Source: Microcella sp.
Lineage (GTDB): Bacteria; Actinomycetota; Actinomycetes; Actinomycetales; Microbacteriaceae
Direction: 5' to 3'
Length of the DNA stretch: 64,000 nucleotides
NCBI RefSeq assembly: GCF_019739195.1
Contig: NZ_JAHHDS010000003.1
Coordinates: 1,922,001-1,986,000 of the forward strand
Part shown: positions 36,948 through 44,034 of the stretch, one piece after another
Layout: every line of letters starts with the position of its first letter
Numbering within the stretch: position 1 is the first letter of the stretch
The notes under the pieces: generated by a model
What the model was told of the DNA's origin: nothing
Database searches by the model: none
Seen by the model: the letters and a program-made list of their open reading frames with translations, nothing else
Translations under genes and position numbers: made by a program

Positions 36948-37871
36948 ATGAGCACTCCTCCCACGGGCGAGCAGTATGCCCTGCACCACGACGGAGCCCA
37001 CGGTCCGGTCGAGGCCGTCATCACGACCGTCGCCACCGCGCTGCGTCACCTCACCGTCGACGGGCACGACCTCGTGCAGGGTTTCCCCGAGACCTCCACG
37101 CCGCCCTACGGCTGCGGCATCGTGCTGGTTCCGTGGCCGAATCGCGTGCGAGATGGGCGGTGGATGCTCGACGACGAGGTCAGGCAGCTCGACCTCACCG
37201 AGGTCGACAAGAGCAACGCGATTCACGGCCTGCTGCGCAACACCTCGTACCAACTGGTCGAGCGTCGCGACGACGCTGTGACCCTGGGGGCCGCGGTCGT
37301 GCCGCAGCACGGCTGGCCGTTCCACCTCTGGACGACCGTCGAGTACCGCCTGACGGGCAACGGCGTCACGGTGACGCACGCCGTGACGAACCTCGGCGAG
37401 CGTGCGGCGCCCTACGCAGTGGGCACGCACCCGTTCATCCGCGTCGGCTCGCACCCCGTCGACGAGCTCACGATCACCGCGCGCACGGTCGAGCACGTCA
37501 TGGTCGACGATCGGCTCAACCCGGTCGGGCTCGAGCCGGCGATCGGCGAATGGGATCTCACCGAGGGCCGGGTCGTGGGCGAGCTCGCCCTCGACGACGC
37601 GTTCCGCGTCGAGCCCGACCCCGACGGAGTCGTGCGCACCGTGCTCTCGGCTCCCGACGGCACCGAGACCGAGGTGTGGCAGAACGGCGACTGGCCGTGG
37701 CTGCAGCTGTTCATCACGCGATCGTTCCCGACCGCCGACGGCCCCGTCACGGCCATCGCCGTCGAGCCCATGACCGCACCGGCCGACGCCCTCAACTCGG
37801 GTGTAGGCCTTCGGTGGATCGAGCCCGGCGCCTCGTGGTCGGGCAGCTGGGGCATCTGCCGCCCGGCCTGA
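36948..37871 (+). CDS. galM: Aldose 1-epimerase family protein
   Basis: A 307-residue mutarotase-fold protein that interconverts alpha and beta anomers of galactose or a related hexose. Segments GIVLVPWPNRVRDGRW, SNAIHGLLRNTSYQLVER, PHGWPF-like QHGWPFHLWTTVEY, AVGTHPFIRVG and the late Glu in IAVEPMTAPADALNSG match the actinobacterial epimerase branch. Its place behind the DeoR gene and next to galTK supports the Leloir role. Confidence 0.88.
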   Translation: MSTPPTGEQYALHHDGAHGPVEAVITTVATALRHLTVDGHDLVQGFPETSTPPYGCGIVLVPWPNRVRDGRWMLDDEVRQLDLTEVDKSNAIHGLLRNTSYQLVERRDDAVTLGAAVVPQHGWPFHLWTTVEYRLTGNGVTVTHAVTNLGERAAPYAVGTHPFIRVGSHPVDELTITARTVEHVMVDDRLNPVGLEPAIGEWDLTEGRVVGELALDDAFRVEPDPDGVVRTVLSAPDGTETEVWQNGDWPWLQLFITRSFPTADGPVTAIAVEPMTAPADALNSGVGLRWIEPGASWSGSWGICRPA

Positions 37872-37953
37872 GCGAGCATCCGTCGCCCGCGAACGGGGGG
37901 TGACCGGCGGCCGCGTGGCCTGGTTGTATGGGCACAGGGGTTGGGGGGAACCG

Positions 37954-37989
37954 CCCTCGCGTGCGTGACGCACGCTGCTCGAGGGGGAG
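37954..37989 (+). promoter_or_regulatory. Leader hairpin overlapping a ribosome binding site
   Basis: The arms CCCTCG (37954-37959) and CGAGGG (37980-37985) enclose GCGTGCG-TGA-CGCACGC (37959-37975), a seven-pair stem with a TGA loop. The right outer arm is part of GAGGGGGAG (37981-37989), the only ribosome binding site of the gene at 37996, so pairing would hide it. Confidence 0.5.
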
Positions 37990-37995
37990 TCGCAG

Positions 37996-38403
37996 ATGGC
38001 TGTATCGCCGAAGACCATTGTGCTGGTCGTCGTAGGACTCGTGGTCGTGGGCGGCGGTTTCGTCGCGGCGCCCGCGCTCGGCGATGCCTTCACCCAGTCG
38101 GTGGCCCCGCCCGCCGACATTCTGGGCGATGACGTCGAGTTCGCGGTCAACGCCAACGGCGAGACGTACGGCAGCCCGATCAACGACCGGGTGCCCGACC
38201 TGATTCTTACGCGCGCTGAGGGGGGAAAGATCGGCTACGTGCGCGTGAGCGAGCTCGAGCACGCCCGCAACGTCAGAAGCTCGACCGCCGACCCGAATGC
38301 CGTCTTCGATATCGACGTCTACGAGTCTGACGGAGAGACGACCATCGGCATCTTCCGCGTGCTCGACGACACCCCGGGACCGCGCGACGGTTTCAACAAT
38401 TAA
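37996..38403 (+). CDS. Small exported or membrane-anchored protein, unknown function
   Basis: A 135-residue protein with an N-terminal hydrophobic helix (TIVLVVVGLVVVGGGFVAAPAL, about residues 7-28) that is a signal anchor or signal peptide, followed by a soluble domain with NANGETYGSPINDRVPDLILTRAEGGKIGYVRVSELE. No family recognised. It has a strong ribosome binding site under a leader hairpin. Its TAA ends exactly at a 17-bp copy of the tRNA-Lys 3' end. Confidence 0.75.
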   Translation: MAVSPKTIVLVVVGLVVVGGGFVAAPALGDAFTQSVAPPADILGDDVEFAVNANGETYGSPINDRVPDLILTRAEGGKIGYVRVSELEHARNVRSSTADPNAVFDIDVYESDGETTIGIFRVLDDTPGPRDGFNN

Positions 38404-38419
38404 GTAGGCCCCGTCGGGC
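38403..38419. repeat. 17-bp duplicate of the tRNA-Lys 3' end
   Basis: AGTAGGCCCCGTCGGGC occurs here and again at 38457-38473, where it covers the last 15 nt of the tRNA plus 2 nt. The copies are direct repeats 54 bp apart. Between them is a hairpin GCACGC-GAGA-GCGTGC (38418-38433). It may be a scar of tRNA-targeted integration or a local duplication. Confidence 0.7.
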
Positions 38420-38458
38420 ACGCGAGAGCGTGCAGTGCACGGTCTCGCCTTAAGGTAG

Positions 38459-38531
<73 letters not shown>

Positions 38532-38575
38532 TTGCCTCTCTAATCTATCGCGTCGCCGGGTTCAGCGCGTCGGGC

Positions 38576-38581
38576 TAGCGT
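38576..38581 (+). promoter_or_regulatory. Leaderless -10 element (TAGCGT)
   Basis: TAGCGT followed by 7 nt and ATG 38589; no Shine-Dalgarno at the right distance. Confidence 0.5.
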
Positions 38582-38588
38582 GGAGCGC

Positions 38589-39221
38589 ATGGTCGATCAG
38601 CCGCGCCGCCCCGTGCGCCTGCCCAGCGAGGCCTTCGACGTGCAGCCGGGCGGGCTCGATCCCGCAGTCACCATGCGCATCGCGCACGACTCGGCGCGCG
38701 CGCTCGTGCACCGAGTGCGGGCGAGCGACGACCCCGACCTCATCGAGCGCATGGTCGCCTACACCGACGAGCACGGCCTCGATGTGCTCGCCGAGCTGTG
38801 GTCGCAGTCGGGCCCGCGCACCCTGCCGGGGGCACTCTGGCGCCTGTCGCTGCTGCGCGCGCTCGTGCGGGGCGATGCGGCGGGGGCTGCGCTCGTGTTC
38901 CAGCGCGGCAGCGAAGTGCTCTCGACGGCCGACGTGGTCATCGCCGGCGCCGAGAGCCCGACGGGGCCCGACGAAATTCTGCGGCTTGCCGACCAGGTGC
39001 TGCGCGGCGCCTACGACGGCGACTTCGCGGTCGCGCTCGATCGAGCCGCCGCCTTCTGCCGCACCTCTGCGGCCGGTGCGGCCGATCTCGCCGACGACGC
39101 GGATGCTGCGCTCGACGACGCCCGCGCCAGCGACTTCACAACCCGCGCCGCCCGATTGGCCGCGACCGCGCGCGACTTCACGGCCTGCGCGCGCCTCGAG
39201 CGGGCGGGCACGCTCGACTGA
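38589..39221 (+). CDS. Conserved-looking soluble protein of unknown function
   Basis: A 210-residue, largely helical, Ala/Asp-rich protein without signal or membrane segment. Recognisable stretches are LPSEAFDVQPGGLDPAVTMRIAHDSARALVHRVR and PGALWRLSLLRALVRGDAAGA. I do not recognise the family. The Ala-rich C-terminal third could be coiled coil. ATG 38589 is chosen over GTG 38580, because TAGCGT at 38576-38581 makes it a leaderless start. Followed by a strong hairpin. Confidence 0.75.
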   Translation: MVDQPRRPVRLPSEAFDVQPGGLDPAVTMRIAHDSARALVHRVRASDDPDLIERMVAYTDEHGLDVLAELWSQSGPRTLPGALWRLSLLRALVRGDAAGAALVFQRGSEVLSTADVVIAGAESPTGPDEILRLADQVLRGAYDGDFAVALDRAAAFCRTSAAGAADLADDADAALDDARASDFTTRAARLAATARDFTACARLERAGTLD

Positions 39222-39223
39222 GC

Positions 39224-39267
39224 CCGAGCATCCGTCGCCCGCCGGGCCCCTGCTCGCGGATGCTCGG
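39224..39267 (+). terminator. Hairpin behind the 38589 gene
   Basis: CCGAGCATCCG (39224-39234) pairs perfectly with CGGATGCTCGG (39257-39267), 11 bp with a 22-nt loop, directly after the stop. No T-run follows. Both arms contain the octamer GGATGCTC that is over-represented in the window. Confidence 0.5.
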
Positions 39268-39301
39268 AATAGGCGACCAGCCTGCGCGGTTACACTGCTC
39301 T

Positions 39302-39383
39302 AGCCGGGCCGCAGTAACCCCGGGCTCCATTTTTCGCCGCTACGAGCGGCCACTCGCCGAGAGGCGTTCTGCGGTCCGGCTTT
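39302..39383 (+). ncRNA. Candidate structured small RNA or leader element
   Basis: A 13-bp closing stem pairs AGCCGGGCCGCAG (39302-39314) with CTGCGGTCCGGCT (39369-39381), one G-T pair. Inside are GCCGC-TACGA-GCGGC (39336-39350) and CGCC-GAGA-GGCG (39355-39366), the latter capped by a GNRA-type loop. A -10-like TACACT (39291-39296) would start RNA at 39302, the first paired base, and TTT follows the 3' arm. The rest of the gap to 39483 has CAGG/CCTG and ACCCCC/GGGGGT hairpins (39407-39421, 39453-39469). No known riboswitch class matched by eye. Confidence 0.5.
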
Positions 39384-39483
39384 CGCATGCCCGCTGACGG
39401 TAGCTACAGGGTCGAAACCTGAGAGTGCGCTGAGCAACATCCATCGTGGCAAACCCCCGCTGCGGGGGTGCCGAACACGATGC

Positions 39484-39939
39484 ATGTCACCGACTGCACG
39501 TATCACTCGCTCAGGGCTCGCGCTCGTCGCGCTGCCGGCACTGCTCGCCGTTCTCGTCGGATGCACCGGGGTCACTCCGGGCGCGCCCGATGAGCCGATG
39601 AGCGCGTCGGAGGCCGCGGTTGAAGCCGGCCCGAACGAGGTCGTCACTCTCTCGCTGCGCTTCATGCCAGAAGACATCACCGTGCCCGTGGGCACCACCG
39701 TCACCTGGCGCAACGGCGAGACCATCGGGCACACGATCACCTCGGGTGCCTGGGGCGACGTCAACGAGAGCACGGGCCTGCGCGGGTCGCAGACGGCTGA
39801 CGGACTGTTCGATCACGCACTCGCGCCGATGGGGCAGGAGGGTGACACGTTCTCGTTCACCTTCGACGAGCCGGGGGAGTACCTGTACTTCTGCCAGCCG
39901 CACTTGACGATGAACGCTCGCGTGATCGTCGAAGGCTGA
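39484..39939 (+). CDS. Cupredoxin-domain lipoprotein (plastocyanin-like)
   Basis: A 151-residue lipoprotein with lipobox LVGC (Cys about residue 27) and one cupredoxin domain. Type-1 copper ligands are visible: His in ETIGHTITSG, then Cys, His and Met in YFCQPHLTMNARVIV. It should act on the outer membrane face as an electron carrier or copper-binding protein. It begins the block that ends with sigK-rskA, and a structured leader precedes it. Confidence 0.9.
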   Translation: MSPTARITRSGLALVALPALLAVLVGCTGVTPGAPDEPMSASEAAVEAGPNEVVTLSLRFMPEDITVPVGTTVTWRNGETIGHTITSGAWGDVNESTGLRGSQTADGLFDHALAPMGQEGDTFSFTFDEPGEYLYFCQPHLTMNARVIVEG

Positions 39940-40010
39940 GTTCAGGCTCAGCATCACCGCACCACCTGTGACACCAATCAGCACCACAACCAACTAAGGG
40001 GAATCACATC

Positions 40011-40682
40011 ATGCGCAAGACCACTGCATTCGCCGGCCTCGGCCTGGCTGCCGCTCTCGTTCTCTCCGGATGCGCCACGGCCACCGAGGCCGAAGCGCCC
40101 ATGGACGAGACTGACGAGACGGTCATGATCGACACCGTCAACAGCGACGGCTCGGCGCTGCGCGCCCAGCTCACCGCACTTCTCGCCGACCACGTGTACC
40201 TCGCGGCCGCGGCGATCGACCAGGCCATCGCCGACGGCGGAGACCTCACCACCGCCGACGTGCAGGCCGCTGTCGCCGTGCTCGACGAGAACTCGGTCGA
40301 GGTTGCCGCCCTCGTGGGCTCGGCCTACCCCGACGCCGAGCAGCCGTTCCTCGACTCATGGCGCTCGCACATCCCGTTCTTCGTCAACTACACGCTCGGC
40401 AAGGCGACCGGTGACGAGGCTGCGGCCGAGCAGGCTGTCGCCGACCTCAACGGTTACGCCGTGTCGTTCGGTCAGCTGATCAACTCGGTCGTTCCCGAGC
40501 TGCCGGCCGAGGCCGTGCAGGGCGAGCTCGAGATGCACGCCGTCTCGCTGCTCGCGGCGATCGACGCCAACCTCGCCGGTGACCCGGCGTACTTCAGCCT
40601 TCTGAAGGAAGCCGCCGGCCACATGCCGATGACCGCGACGGCGCTCGCCGGTGGCATCGCGGCCAACCTGGGTATCCAGTAG
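40011..40682 (+). CDS. Helical two-repeat lipoprotein
   Basis: A 223-residue lipoprotein (lipobox LSGC, about residue 21), then an acidic linker and a helical domain with two related halves: LRAQLTALLADHVYLAAAAI ... FLDSWRSHIPFFVNYTLGKATG, and a second half ending in HAVSLLAAIDANLAGDPAYF. Similar proteins occur as extracytoplasmic helical bundles of unknown role, sometimes labelled copper-amine-oxidase-like; nothing here shows an oxidase. AAGGGGA precedes the ATG. Ends before a strong GC hairpin. Confidence 0.78.
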   Translation: MRKTTAFAGLGLAAALVLSGCATATEAEAPMDETDETVMIDTVNSDGSALRAQLTALLADHVYLAAAAIDQAIADGGDLTTADVQAAVAVLDENSVEVAALVGSAYPDAEQPFLDSWRSHIPFFVNYTLGKATGDEAAAEQAVADLNGYAVSFGQLINSVVPELPAEAVQGELEMHAVSLLAAIDANLAGDPAYFSLLKEAAGHMPMTATALAGGIAANLGIQ

Positions 40683-40738
40683 GTCGCACCACGTGACGCA
40701 GTGGCCAGTCCTTCGCAGAACTGAGCACTGACCACTGG

Positions 40739-40773
40739 CCGGTGGGGAGGGGACCCGAGTCCCGCCCCGCCGG
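40739..40773 (+). terminator. Very stable GC hairpin behind the helical lipoprotein
   Basis: CCGGTGGGGAGGGGAC (40739-40754) pairs with GTCCCGCCCCGCCGG (40759-40773) around a CCGA loop, with one bulge/mismatch. No T-run follows, so it is either a Rho-assisted terminator or an attenuator reducing read-through to the sigK part. A weaker hairpin AGTGGcCAGT/ACTGaCCACT precedes it. Confidence 0.55.
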
Positions 40774-40819
40774 CCATCACCGTTTCCGCACCGTCCGACC
40801 GTCTCGAAAGGCCGTTCCC

Positions 40820-41251
40820 ATGCACGCTCTGCGCATCATCATCGTGACCATCGCGGCCGCCAGCCTCATCGTCAACGCGGTCATCCACCTCACCCTCGCG
40901 GGCTCGTACGACGCGATCACGGGCACGCTCATCGGGCAGGGCGACCTGTTCCGCATCCAGGCGGTCGTCAACATCGCTGTCGCGGCGCTGCTGCTCGTCA
41001 GTCTTCGCTATCGGCGGTGGGCCGGCGTCGTCTCGTTCGCTGCCGTCGCCGTCGCCGCGGGCGGGCTGGCACTCGTGGTCATCACCGCGGTCGTGCCGCT
41101 CAATCTCAGCGCTCTCGGCCTGCCCTACCTGTTCGAGCCGATTTGGTTCGCCGACAAGGTCGTCTCAGCCCTCGTGCAGGGCATCGCGCTCATTGCAGCG
41201 GCTCTGTCGGCCGCCCTCAGTTTTCGCCGCGCAGGCACCGTACAGCCCTAG
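40820..41251 (+). CDS. Four-helix integral membrane protein, unknown function
   Basis: A 143-residue protein with four hydrophobic helices (IIIVTIAAASLIVNAVIHLTLA; IQAVVNIAVAALLLVSL; VVSFAAVAVAAGGLALVVI; ALVQGIALIAAALSAALSF) and a short outside loop PYLFEPIWFADK. No family assigned. ATG 40820 has GAAAGG 8 nt upstream. It lies 18 bp before sigK and probably belongs to the same transcript; the layout recalls SigK-linked membrane redox loci of mycobacteria only loosely. Confidence 0.78.
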   Translation: MHALRIIIVTIAAASLIVNAVIHLTLAGSYDAITGTLIGQGDLFRIQAVVNIAVAALLLVSLRYRRWAGVVSFAAVAVAAGGLALVVITAVVPLNLSALGLPYLFEPIWFADKVVSALVQGIALIAAALSAALSFRRAGTVQP

Positions 41252-41269
41252 ATCAGGTGCACTACTGCG

Positions 41270-41878
41270 ATGCTGGTACTCGTGCCCCCCGAAATCGACG
41301 TCGATGAGACAGCTCCGGCCGCTGATGCAACGGTCGAGACCACGAACGCCCTGCTGCTGCGGGTCGCGCAGGGCGACCAGCGAGCGTTCAGCGAGCTTTA
41401 CGACGTCATCGCGCCGCGCATGCTGGGCCTCGTGCGCCACGTGCTGAAAGACCACGCGCAGTCAGAAGAGGTGGTGCAGGAGGTGCTGCTCGAGGTGTGG
41501 CAAACCGCTCCCCGCTTCGATCCGAATAAGGGAAAAGCGGTGACGTGGATGCTCACTATGGCCCACCGGAGAGCGATCGATCGCGTACGCAGTGCGCAGT
41601 CGTCGCGCGACCGGGACACCAGGATCGGCATCCGTGATCTCGATCGAGAGTTCGATTCGGTCGCAGAGAGCGTCGAGATCCGCATCGAACACGATCGAGT
41701 GGAGAAGGCCTTGAGCCGGTTGAGCGAGTTGCAGAGGCAGGCTGTGGAGCTTGCCTACTACGGCGGCTACAGCCACAGCGAGGTCTCCGAGATGCTCGGA
41801 GTACCGATGGGCACGGTCAAGACTCGACTGCGCGACGGCATGATGCGGTTGCGCACAGAATTGGGGGTGGCGTCATGA
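41270..41878 (+). CDS. sigK: ECF RNA polymerase sigma factor, SigK type
   Basis: A 202-residue ECF sigma factor. Region 2 runs AFSELYDVIAPRMLGLVRHVLKDHAQSEEVVQEV to MLTMAHRRAIDRVRSAQ; region 4 is LSELQRQAVELAYYGGYSHSEVSEMLGVPMGTVKTRLRDGM. The RF-DP-KGKAVTWM and AHRRAIDRVR pattern together with an RskA partner is SigK-like. It overlaps the anti-sigma gene by ATGA. Its regulon probably includes the two lipoproteins upstream, but I could not identify a shared promoter motif. Confidence 0.92.
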   Translation: MLVLVPPEIDVDETAPAADATVETTNALLLRVAQGDQRAFSELYDVIAPRMLGLVRHVLKDHAQSEEVVQEVLLEVWQTAPRFDPNKGKAVTWMLTMAHRRAIDRVRSAQSSRDRDTRIGIRDLDREFDSVAESVEIRIEHDRVEKALSRLSELQRQAVELAYYGGYSHSEVSEMLGVPMGTVKTRLRDGMMRLRTELGVAS

Positions 41879-42597
41879 GTCGACGCGACGAAGACGAAGG
41901 CACCGGCGCCGTGCACGACGACGTGATGAACGACGACGAGTTCGCCGATGTGCGCACCGCCCTGGGGCTCGCGGTGCCGCCCGTCGCGCCGTCGCCCGGA
42001 ATGAAGAGTGCGCTCATGGCGGCGATCGCCACGACGCCGCAGGTCGCACCGCTCGCTGCCGTGACTCCGCTTGATGAGAGTCCGGCAGCTGCCGTGTCTG
42101 CCTCGCCGACGACCTCGGCCGAGACTCGGGCGCAGGCCCGCTGGTTTTCACGGCCGGCAACGCTCGTGATGGCGGCTGCCGCGGCCGTTGCGCTGTTCTT
42201 TGGGGGCGTGCTCGCCGCCGATCTGGTCAGCCCGAGCGCCCCGAGCGCGGCCGACCAGCTCGCCGCGATCGTCGCGGCACCCGACGTGTCGACGGTCGTG
42301 TCGCCCGTTGCCGGCGGTGGCACCTCGACTCTCGTCGCGAGCGAGACGGCGGGCCTCTCGGCCATGGTCTTCGAAGGTCTGCAGCCGCTCAGCGACGATG
42401 AGCGCTACGCGCTCTGGTACATCACCGACGGCGTGCCGACGCCCGCGGGCCTGTTCGCTGTGACCGGAGACGGCGCGGTCGTGCAGGTGCTCGAGGGCAC
42501 CTTCGAGGCGGGCACGATCGTCGGGGTGACCGTCGAGCCCGCGTCGGGCAGCCCGGCACCGACCTCCGACCCGATCGTGGCGATCGCCACGGCCTAG
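41875..42597 (+). CDS. rskA: Anti-sigma factor, RskA type
   Basis: A 240-residue protein with a short cytosolic N-terminal part, one membrane helix (TLVMAAAAAVALFFGGVLAADLV, about residues 99-121) and an extracytoplasmic RskA C-terminal domain (AMVFEGLQPLSDDERYALWYITDGVPTPAGLFAV). The canonical zinc-binding anti-sigma motif is absent; the N-terminus is reduced and Pro/Ala-rich, so how it grips SigK is unclear. ATGA overlap with sigK. Confidence 0.88.
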   Translation: MSRRDEDEGTGAVHDDVMNDDEFADVRTALGLAVPPVAPSPGMKSALMAAIATTPQVAPLAAVTPLDESPAAAVSASPTTSAETRAQARWFSRPATLVMAAAAAVALFFGGVLAADLVSPSAPSAADQLAAIVAAPDVSTVVSPVAGGGTSTLVASETAGLSAMVFEGLQPLSDDERYALWYITDGVPTPAGLFAVTGDGAVVQVLEGTFEAGTIVGVTVEPASGSPAPTSDPIVAIATA

Positions 42598-42608
42598 AGA
42601 ACAGAGAT

Positions 42609-43031
42609 TCAGGGAGCGGGCAGGAGTTCGGCGACGAGCGCCTGGACGCGGCCCTTGATGTCGTCGCGGATCACGCGCACCGACTCGATGCCCTGCCCGG
42701 CAGGGTCGTCGAGCTCCCAGTCTTCGTAGCGCTTGCCCGGGAAGATCGGACACGCGTCTCCGCACCCCATGGTGATGACCACGTCTGACTCTTTGACCGA
42801 TTCGGTCGTCAGTACTCTCGGCACGTTGTGAGCGATGTCGATGCCCTCTTCGGCCATGGCCTCGACCGCGATCGGGTTGATCTGGTCTTTCGGTTCCGAC
42901 CCCGCCGACAGCACAGTCACACGGTCGCCCGCCAGGTGCTGCAGATACCCGGCAGCCATCTGCGATCGGCCGGCGTTGTGCACACACACGAAGAGAACAG
43001 TCGGTCGATGGGGGGCGTGGGTTGAGGTCAC
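42609..43031 (-). CDS. arsC: Arsenate reductase, LMW-phosphatase type
   Basis: A 140-residue enzyme of the low-molecular-weight tyrosine-phosphatase fold. The nucleophile loop is VHNAGRSQM preceded by FVC (Cys about residue 14), with SAGSEPKDQINPIAVEAM, TMGCGDACPIFPGKRYEDWELDDPAGQG. The N-terminal motif and single-domain form match mycothiol-dependent arsenate reductases of actinobacteria. GTG 43031 follows TATACT by 6 nt, so it is probably leaderless. Divergent from an aquaporin gene. Confidence 0.9.
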   Translation of the reverse strand: MTSTHAPHRPTVLFVCVHNAGRSQMAAGYLQHLAGDRVTVLSAGSEPKDQINPIAVEAMAEEGIDIAHNVPRVLTTESVKESDVVITMGCGDACPIFPGKRYEDWELDDPAGQGIESVRVIRDDIKGRVQALVAELLPAP

Positions 43032-43073
43032 CCGAGGAGTATAGGCGGGCACGGAGGCCATACAGTATCCAGC
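43032..43073. promoter_or_regulatory. Divergent leaderless promoters, arsC / aquaporin
   Basis: The minus-strand -10 is TATACT (43038-43043), 6 nt from GTG 43031. The plus-strand -10 is TACAGT (43061-43066), 7 nt from GTG 43074. No clear ArsR palindrome between them. Confidence 0.65.
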
Positions 43074-43781
43074 GTGACCGCCGAGCCTACTGATCCGTCT
43101 GCGATCGCAGCGGCCCCGCCGTTGGTGACTCGCCTCGCTGCCGAGACCCTCGGCAGCGGCGTGCTCGGCGGCACCGTGATCGCATCGGGCATCATGGCGA
43201 CGCTCATCTCGAGCGACGTCGGGGTGCAGCTGCTCATCAACGCCGTGTCGACCGGCGCCGCGCTCACCGTGCTCATTCTCGTGCTGGGGCCTGTCAGCGG
43301 GGCCCAACTCAACCCCGCCGTCACCGCGGCACTCGCCGCCGATGGTCGAGTTCCTCTGCGCGAGATCCTGCCCACCATCGCTGCACAGCTCGTCGGTTTC
43401 GTGCTCGGCGCGATCGTTGCGAACCTCATGTTCAGCGGGGCCGCCGTGTCATTCAGCACGACGGTGCGCGGCGAGCCCGGGCTGCTGCTGGGCGAGGTGG
43501 TCGCCACGGCGGGGCTCGTGGCGGTCATCCTGACCCTCGTGGCCCGCGACCAGCGGGGTTGGATTCCCGCCGCGGTCGGGCTCTACATCACGAGCGCTTA
43601 CTTCGCGACGAGCTCTACGAGCTTCGCCAACCCCGGCATCACGATCGGCCGGATGCTGAGCGAGAGCTTCGCGGGTATCGCCCCGGAGAGCGCACCCCTT
43701 TTCGTCGCCGCGCAGTTGATCGGTGCCGCGATCGGCCTGCTGCTCGTACGGCTCGTCATGGAGCCTCGCGCGCGACGGTAG
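43074..43781 (+). CDS. MIP-family channel (aquaporin, AqpS-like by context)
   Basis: A 235-residue protein with six membrane helices and the two aquaporin half-loops SGAQLNPAVTAAL (NPA) and ANPGITIGRM (NPG instead of NPA). The altered second box suggests neutral solute rather than strict water selectivity. Aquaporins of the AqpS/Fps1 kind let arsenite out after ArsC reduction, and the divergent pairing with arsC supports that role; other small solutes remain possible. Confidence 0.88.
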   Translation: MTAEPTDPSAIAAAPPLVTRLAAETLGSGVLGGTVIASGIMATLISSDVGVQLLINAVSTGAALTVLILVLGPVSGAQLNPAVTAALAADGRVPLREILPTIAAQLVGFVLGAIVANLMFSGAAVSFSTTVRGEPGLLLGEVVATAGLVAVILTLVARDQRGWIPAAVGLYITSAYFATSSTSFANPGITIGRMLSESFAGIAPESAPLFVAAQLIGAAIGLLLVRLVMEPRARR

Positions 43782-43808
43782 TCATTCAGCGCTTCGGTGT
43801 CGCCCGCC

Positions 43809-43826
43809 GTTCACCGGCCGTTAACC
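43809..43826 (+). promoter_or_regulatory. PHO box upstream of pstS (first system)
   Basis: GTTCACC (43809-43815) and GTTAACC (43820-43826) form an 11-bp direct repeat, the actinobacterial PhoP box pattern, in gene orientation, 208 bp before ATG 44035. The rest of the gap 43782-44034 has no other obvious element. Confidence 0.78.
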
Positions 43827-44034
43827 GAAACCGTCGATGCTGACGTCAGGTTCGCGGAGGAACCACCAGTGCGCGGGGTTCTCAGCGCGATGAGCCATGC
43901 ACACCGTATTGCCCTGTTGGATTCTCTCCGTTTACTTGCTGTCCATACGCACTGACTTCCATGAAGACGTCAGCCACCGGTTGGCACGTCACATTCTGGT
44001 AGGCGGCCCCCACGCCGCCAACGAAGGGATCGCA

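Noticed and set aside
39302-39480. TPP, cobalamin, SAM-IV or SRP RNA
   Set aside because: The sequence has neither the TPP CUGAGA-ACCCUU pair in order, nor a B12 box, nor the SRP GGAAG/AGCAG loop; left as an unassigned structured element.
39420-41270. SigK promoter motif shared by the lipoprotein genes and sigK
   Set aside because: CATCC- and CGAA-like words occur before 39484, but the spacing is about 25 bp and nothing comparable precedes 40011 or 41270.
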